8,008 nucleotides of DNA from Cellvibrionaceae bacterium (GTDB lineage Bacteria > Pseudomonadota > Gammaproteobacteria > Pseudomonadales > Cellvibrionaceae): the NCBI GenBank assembly GCA_021151615.1, contig JAGKXA010000197.1:1-8008 (forward strand), given 5' to 3'. Positions 6,257-8,008 of the stretch are shown one piece after another (the stretch's first letter is position 1; each line of letters starts with the position of its first letter). A program made the translations under genes and the position numbers. The notes beneath the pieces were generated by a model. That model was not told where the DNA came from. It searched no databases and saw nothing but the letters and a program-made list of their open reading frames with translations.

Positions 6257-6790
6257 ATGTTTAAGCCCCCTTTTCAAAAGCCTCTGCCAAAGCAGGGAGA
6301 TCCTCGAAAGTTCGCCCAACAGGGTGTTACTTTGGAAGGGTTTATACCGATTGCTGAACTGTCTCGCGTGGTGGATGCTACCGAATCTTCAGCAGGTAAT
6401 GTTCAAGTAAAACTTGAATTCAAGGTGAGTGAGGAGGGTAAGCGGGCTGTTATTGGTCAGGCTGCAGCAGAGTTGTCCTTGCTCTGTCAGCGTTGTTTGG
6501 AGCCAGTTGCAGTTTTCGTTGAAAGCGATATTTCACTGGCGATTGTATGGGATGAAGAGGCTGCCAAGGCATTGCCCCAGCATTTTGATCCATGGATTAC
6601 CGGTGAGGGAGCGGCAGATCTTTACGATATGGTCGAGGAAGAGCTGCTGTTGAGTTTGCCTGCTGTTGCTTATCACGAAGAGTCTTGTATCGATGACAAG
6701 TTGTACTCCAGTGGTAAGCCAGTCGAGGTGAAGAAAGAGAAAAACCCATTTCAAGTATTGGAACAACTTAAGAGCTCGCCGAAATCCTGA
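6257..6790 (+). CDS. yceD: YceD/DUF177 family protein (23S rRNA accumulation)
   Basis: YceD is a small conserved protein required for normal 23S rRNA accumulation in E. coli and plants; its molecular activity is not established. With the start at 6257 the product has 177 residues, close to E. coli YceD. Family marks are DPRKFAQQGVTLEG (15-28), the CQRC pair (C77, C80), an acidic DLYDMVEEELLLSLP stretch (121-135) and the C-terminal NPFQVLEQLK (163-172). An in-frame ATG at 6224 would add 11 residues (MIRRYPYDCAL), but it overlaps the promoter's -35 box and the extension is unlike the family. No ribosome binding site precedes either ATG, consistent with a leaderless transcript. rpmF follows after 40 nt, which include the small palindrome GAGGCGCCTC overlapping the stop codon. 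Confidence 0.9.
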   Translation: MFKPPFQKPLPKQGDPRKFAQQGVTLEGFIPIAELSRVVDATESSAGNVQVKLEFKVSEEGKRAVIGQAAAELSLLCQRCLEPVAVFVESDISLAIVWDEEAAKALPQHFDPWITGEGAADLYDMVEEELLLSLPAVAYHEESCIDDKLYSSGKPVEVKKEKNPFQVLEQLKSSPKS

Positions 6791-6830
6791 GGCGCCTCGG
6801 TTCCAGTGAGTCAGTAAATAGGAGCTAACC

Positions 6831-7013
6831 ATGGCAGTTCAACAAAACAAAAAATCCCGTTCAAAGCGTGACATGCGTCGTTCACACGATGCACTGACAG
6901 GTCCAACCTTGTCAGTTGATGCGACCAGCGGTGAAAAACACATTCGTCACCATGTAACTGCTGACGGTTTTTACCGTGGCCGTAAAGTGATTGACAAAGG
7001 TGGTGAAGAGTAA
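6831..7013 (+). CDS. rpmF: 50S ribosomal protein L32
   Basis: L32 is a small basic protein of the large ribosomal subunit. The 60-residue product is of normal length and begins MAVQQNKKSRSKRDMRRSHDAL in family style, with a Lys/Arg-rich N-terminus and a GFYRGRKVI stretch near the end (46-54). It has no cysteines, so it is the zinc-free form usual in gammaproteobacteria. The ribosome binding site AGGAG (6820-6824) is six bases before the ATG and is the strongest in this operon, fitting high expression. It lies between yceD and plsX in the conserved yceD-rpmF-plsX order. A 7-bp inverted repeat covers its stop codon. Confidence 0.98.
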   Translation: MAVQQNKKSRSKRDMRRSHDALTGPTLSVDATSGEKHIRHHVTADGFYRGRKVIDKGGEE

Positions 7014-7023
7014 TTTATTACTC
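7008..7023 (+). repeat. Hairpin over the rpmF stop codon
   Basis: GAGTAAT (7008-7014) and ATTACTC (7017-7023) are perfect inverted copies and can form a stem-loop with the TAA stop of rpmF inside it. No U tract follows, so it is unlikely to be a terminator. It could stabilise the 3' end of a processed rpmF message or weaken ribosome read-over into plsX; both roles are inference. Confidence 0.45.
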
Positions 7024-7035
7024 CGTGACATTACC

Positions 7036-8008
7036 TTGTCGGCAAGAATTCGAATAGCAGTTGATGCTATGAGCGGGGACTTAGGTCCCCGCGTTGCTAT
7101 TTCAGCGGCGGAAAATTTTGTTGCCGTCCATCCTGATATCGATCTGACTTTTGTTGGCGACCAATTCAAGTTGCGCTCGTTGCTTGATGAATCCCCCTCT
7201 TTGCTGCGTCATTCTGCGCGTGTTTTGCACGCAGCAGATGTGGTATCTATGGGCGATGATCCTCTTAGCGCATTGCGCCAAAAAAAGAACTCTTCAATGT
7301 GGGTTGCCCTGGAGTGCTTGCGTGCTGGCGAGGTTGATGCCTGTGTGAGTGCCGGCAATACAGGTGCGCTTCTTGCAATGTCCAGATATTTAATTAAAAC
7401 CTTTCCTGAAATTGAGCGTCCTGCAATCTGTAAATCAATGCCAGTAACAGATGGTTTGACTTATATGTTGGATTTGGGGGCTAATATCAATTGCTCCCCT
7501 TTGCATTTGCAGCAATTTGCGCTTATGGGAAGTGTATTGGCCGAAGTATCGGGTATTGTTTCCCCGTGCGTTGCTTTGCTTAATATTGGTAGTGAGGCTC
7601 AAAAGGGCACAGAGGTTTTGCGGCAAGCGCAGGAGCTTTTGCGTAAAGATTCGCGGATTAATTACGTTGGATTTGTTGAGCCAAATGATATTTTCACTGG
7701 AAATAATCATGTGATTGTTTGCGATGGATTTCATGGAAATATTGCTTTAAAAGCGAGTGAAGGTGTTGCGCGGTTTGTGACAAAAAAACTTGCCGCAACA
7801 TTGACGCGAAATTTATTTAATAAAGTTCTATCGCTAATCGCGGCGCCTGTGCTTGCGCAATTGCGCGAAGAGTTAAATCCTTCATTGTATAATGGTGCCA
7901 GTTTTCTGGGGTTACAAAAAACGCTTATAAAAAGTCATGGAAGTGCCGATAGTAAAGCGTTTATGCAGGCGCTTGTGGTGGCTCGCGAGCAGGTGGTGTT
8001 GCGGGTTC
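7036..8008 (+). CDS. plsX: Phosphate acyltransferase PlsX (3' end outside the window)
   Basis: PlsX converts acyl-ACP and phosphate to acyl-phosphate, the donor used by PlsY in the first step of phosphatidic acid synthesis at the membrane. The frame stays open to the window edge, giving 324 residues of a protein usually near 330-350, so only a short C-terminus is missing. Family blocks seen: IAVDAMSGDLGP (7-18), DDPLSALRQKKNSSM, VSAGNTGAL, MLDLGANINC, LLNIGSE, CDGFHGNIALK and LIKSHGSADSKAF. The canonical DAMGGDFGP reads DAMSGDLGP here. The likely start is TTG at 7036 (protein begins MSARIRIAVDAM, as in pseudomonad PlsX), without a clear ribosome binding site; an in-frame GTG at 7003 overlapping rpmF is the alternative. 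It follows rpmF by 22 nt and normally precedes fabD. Confidence 0.93.
   Translation, partial: MSARIRIAVDAMSGDLGPRVAISAAENFVAVHPDIDLTFVGDQFKLRSLLDESPSLLRHSARVLHAADVVSMGDDPLSALRQKKNSSMWVALECLRAGEVDACVSAGNTGALLAMSRYLIKTFPEIERPAICKSMPVTDGLTYMLDLGANINCSPLHLQQFALMGSVLAEVSGIVSPCVALLNIGSEAQKGTEVLRQAQELLRKDSRINYVGFVEPNDIFTGNNHVIVCDGFHGNIALKASEGVARFVTKKLAATLTRNLFNKVLSLIAAPVLAQLREELNPSLYNGASFLGLQKTLIKSHGSADSKAFMQALVVAREQVVLRV
7073..7092 (+). repeat. GC-rich hairpin inside the start of plsX
   Basis: GCGGGGAC (7073-7080) and GTCCCCGC (7085-7092) are perfect inverted copies around the loop TTAG. The hairpin lies 37 nt after the proposed TTG start, within the codons for SGDLGPR. Eight pairs with seven G-C make it the most stable short hairpin I found in the window. 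It may slow early plsX translation or mark an RNA processing point; there is no U tract, so it is not an intrinsic terminator. Confidence 0.55.

Noticed and set aside
6789..6798. Palindrome GAGGCGCCTC between yceD and rpmF
   Set aside because: Ten bases, overlapping the yceD stop, with no loop or U tract; too short to call a functional site.
6533..6832. Minus-strand open frame opposite yceD
   Set aside because: A shadow of yceD with no ribosome binding site or recognisable product.
1..8008. A novel defence, mobile or biosynthetic system
   Set aside because: All clear genes are conserved housekeeping genes in a known order; no transposase, integrase, toxin-antitoxin pair, repeat array or unexplained gene cluster was found.

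Overview
The window is a stretch of bacterial housekeeping chromosome, almost certainly from a gammaproteobacterium. The gene order, a divergent rne/rluC pair followed by a HAD phosphatase, a Maf-family nucleotidase and yceD-rpmF-plsX, is the one known from Pseudomonas and its relatives. The moderate GC content and RNase E tail fit a Pseudomonadales/Cellvibrionales-type organism; a genus such as Cellvibrio is a guess and not shown by the sequence.

Layout, left to right. A tRNA-Ser(UGA) gene on the minus strand (6-95) has its own promoter (107-134). A strong hairpin terminator (201-232) separates it from rne (253-3087, minus), which encodes a full-length RNase E. Between rne and the divergent rluC lie about 785 bases without a recognisable gene. 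The rne-proximal half looks like a long structured rne 5' leader (hairpins near 3209-3222, 3227-3261, 3290-3304 and 3358-3376). The other half (3436-3802) is open on both strands but does not look coding. rluC (3873-4874) and a HAD phosphatase gene (4889-5539) form a tight plus-strand pair. They converge on the minus-strand yceF/Maf gene (5536-6126), with the two stop codons sharing bases. Divergent from yceF is the operon yceD (6257-6790), rpmF (6831-7013) and plsX (7036 to the window end, incomplete).

Much of the content concerns RNA and ribosomes: tRNA, RNA decay and rRNA processing (RNase E), 23S rRNA pseudouridylation (RluC), a protein linked to 23S rRNA accumulation (YceD) and ribosomal protein L32. 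The operon then crosses into phospholipid synthesis (PlsX), a conserved link between ribosome production and membrane synthesis in gammaproteobacteria.

I see no mobile element, CRISPR array, phage gene or new multi-gene system. The points worth a second look are regulatory: a near-consensus promoter that would make yceD almost leaderless, perfect hairpins on both sides of the plsX start, possible alternative pairings in the rne leader, and an unexplained open stretch between rne and rluC.
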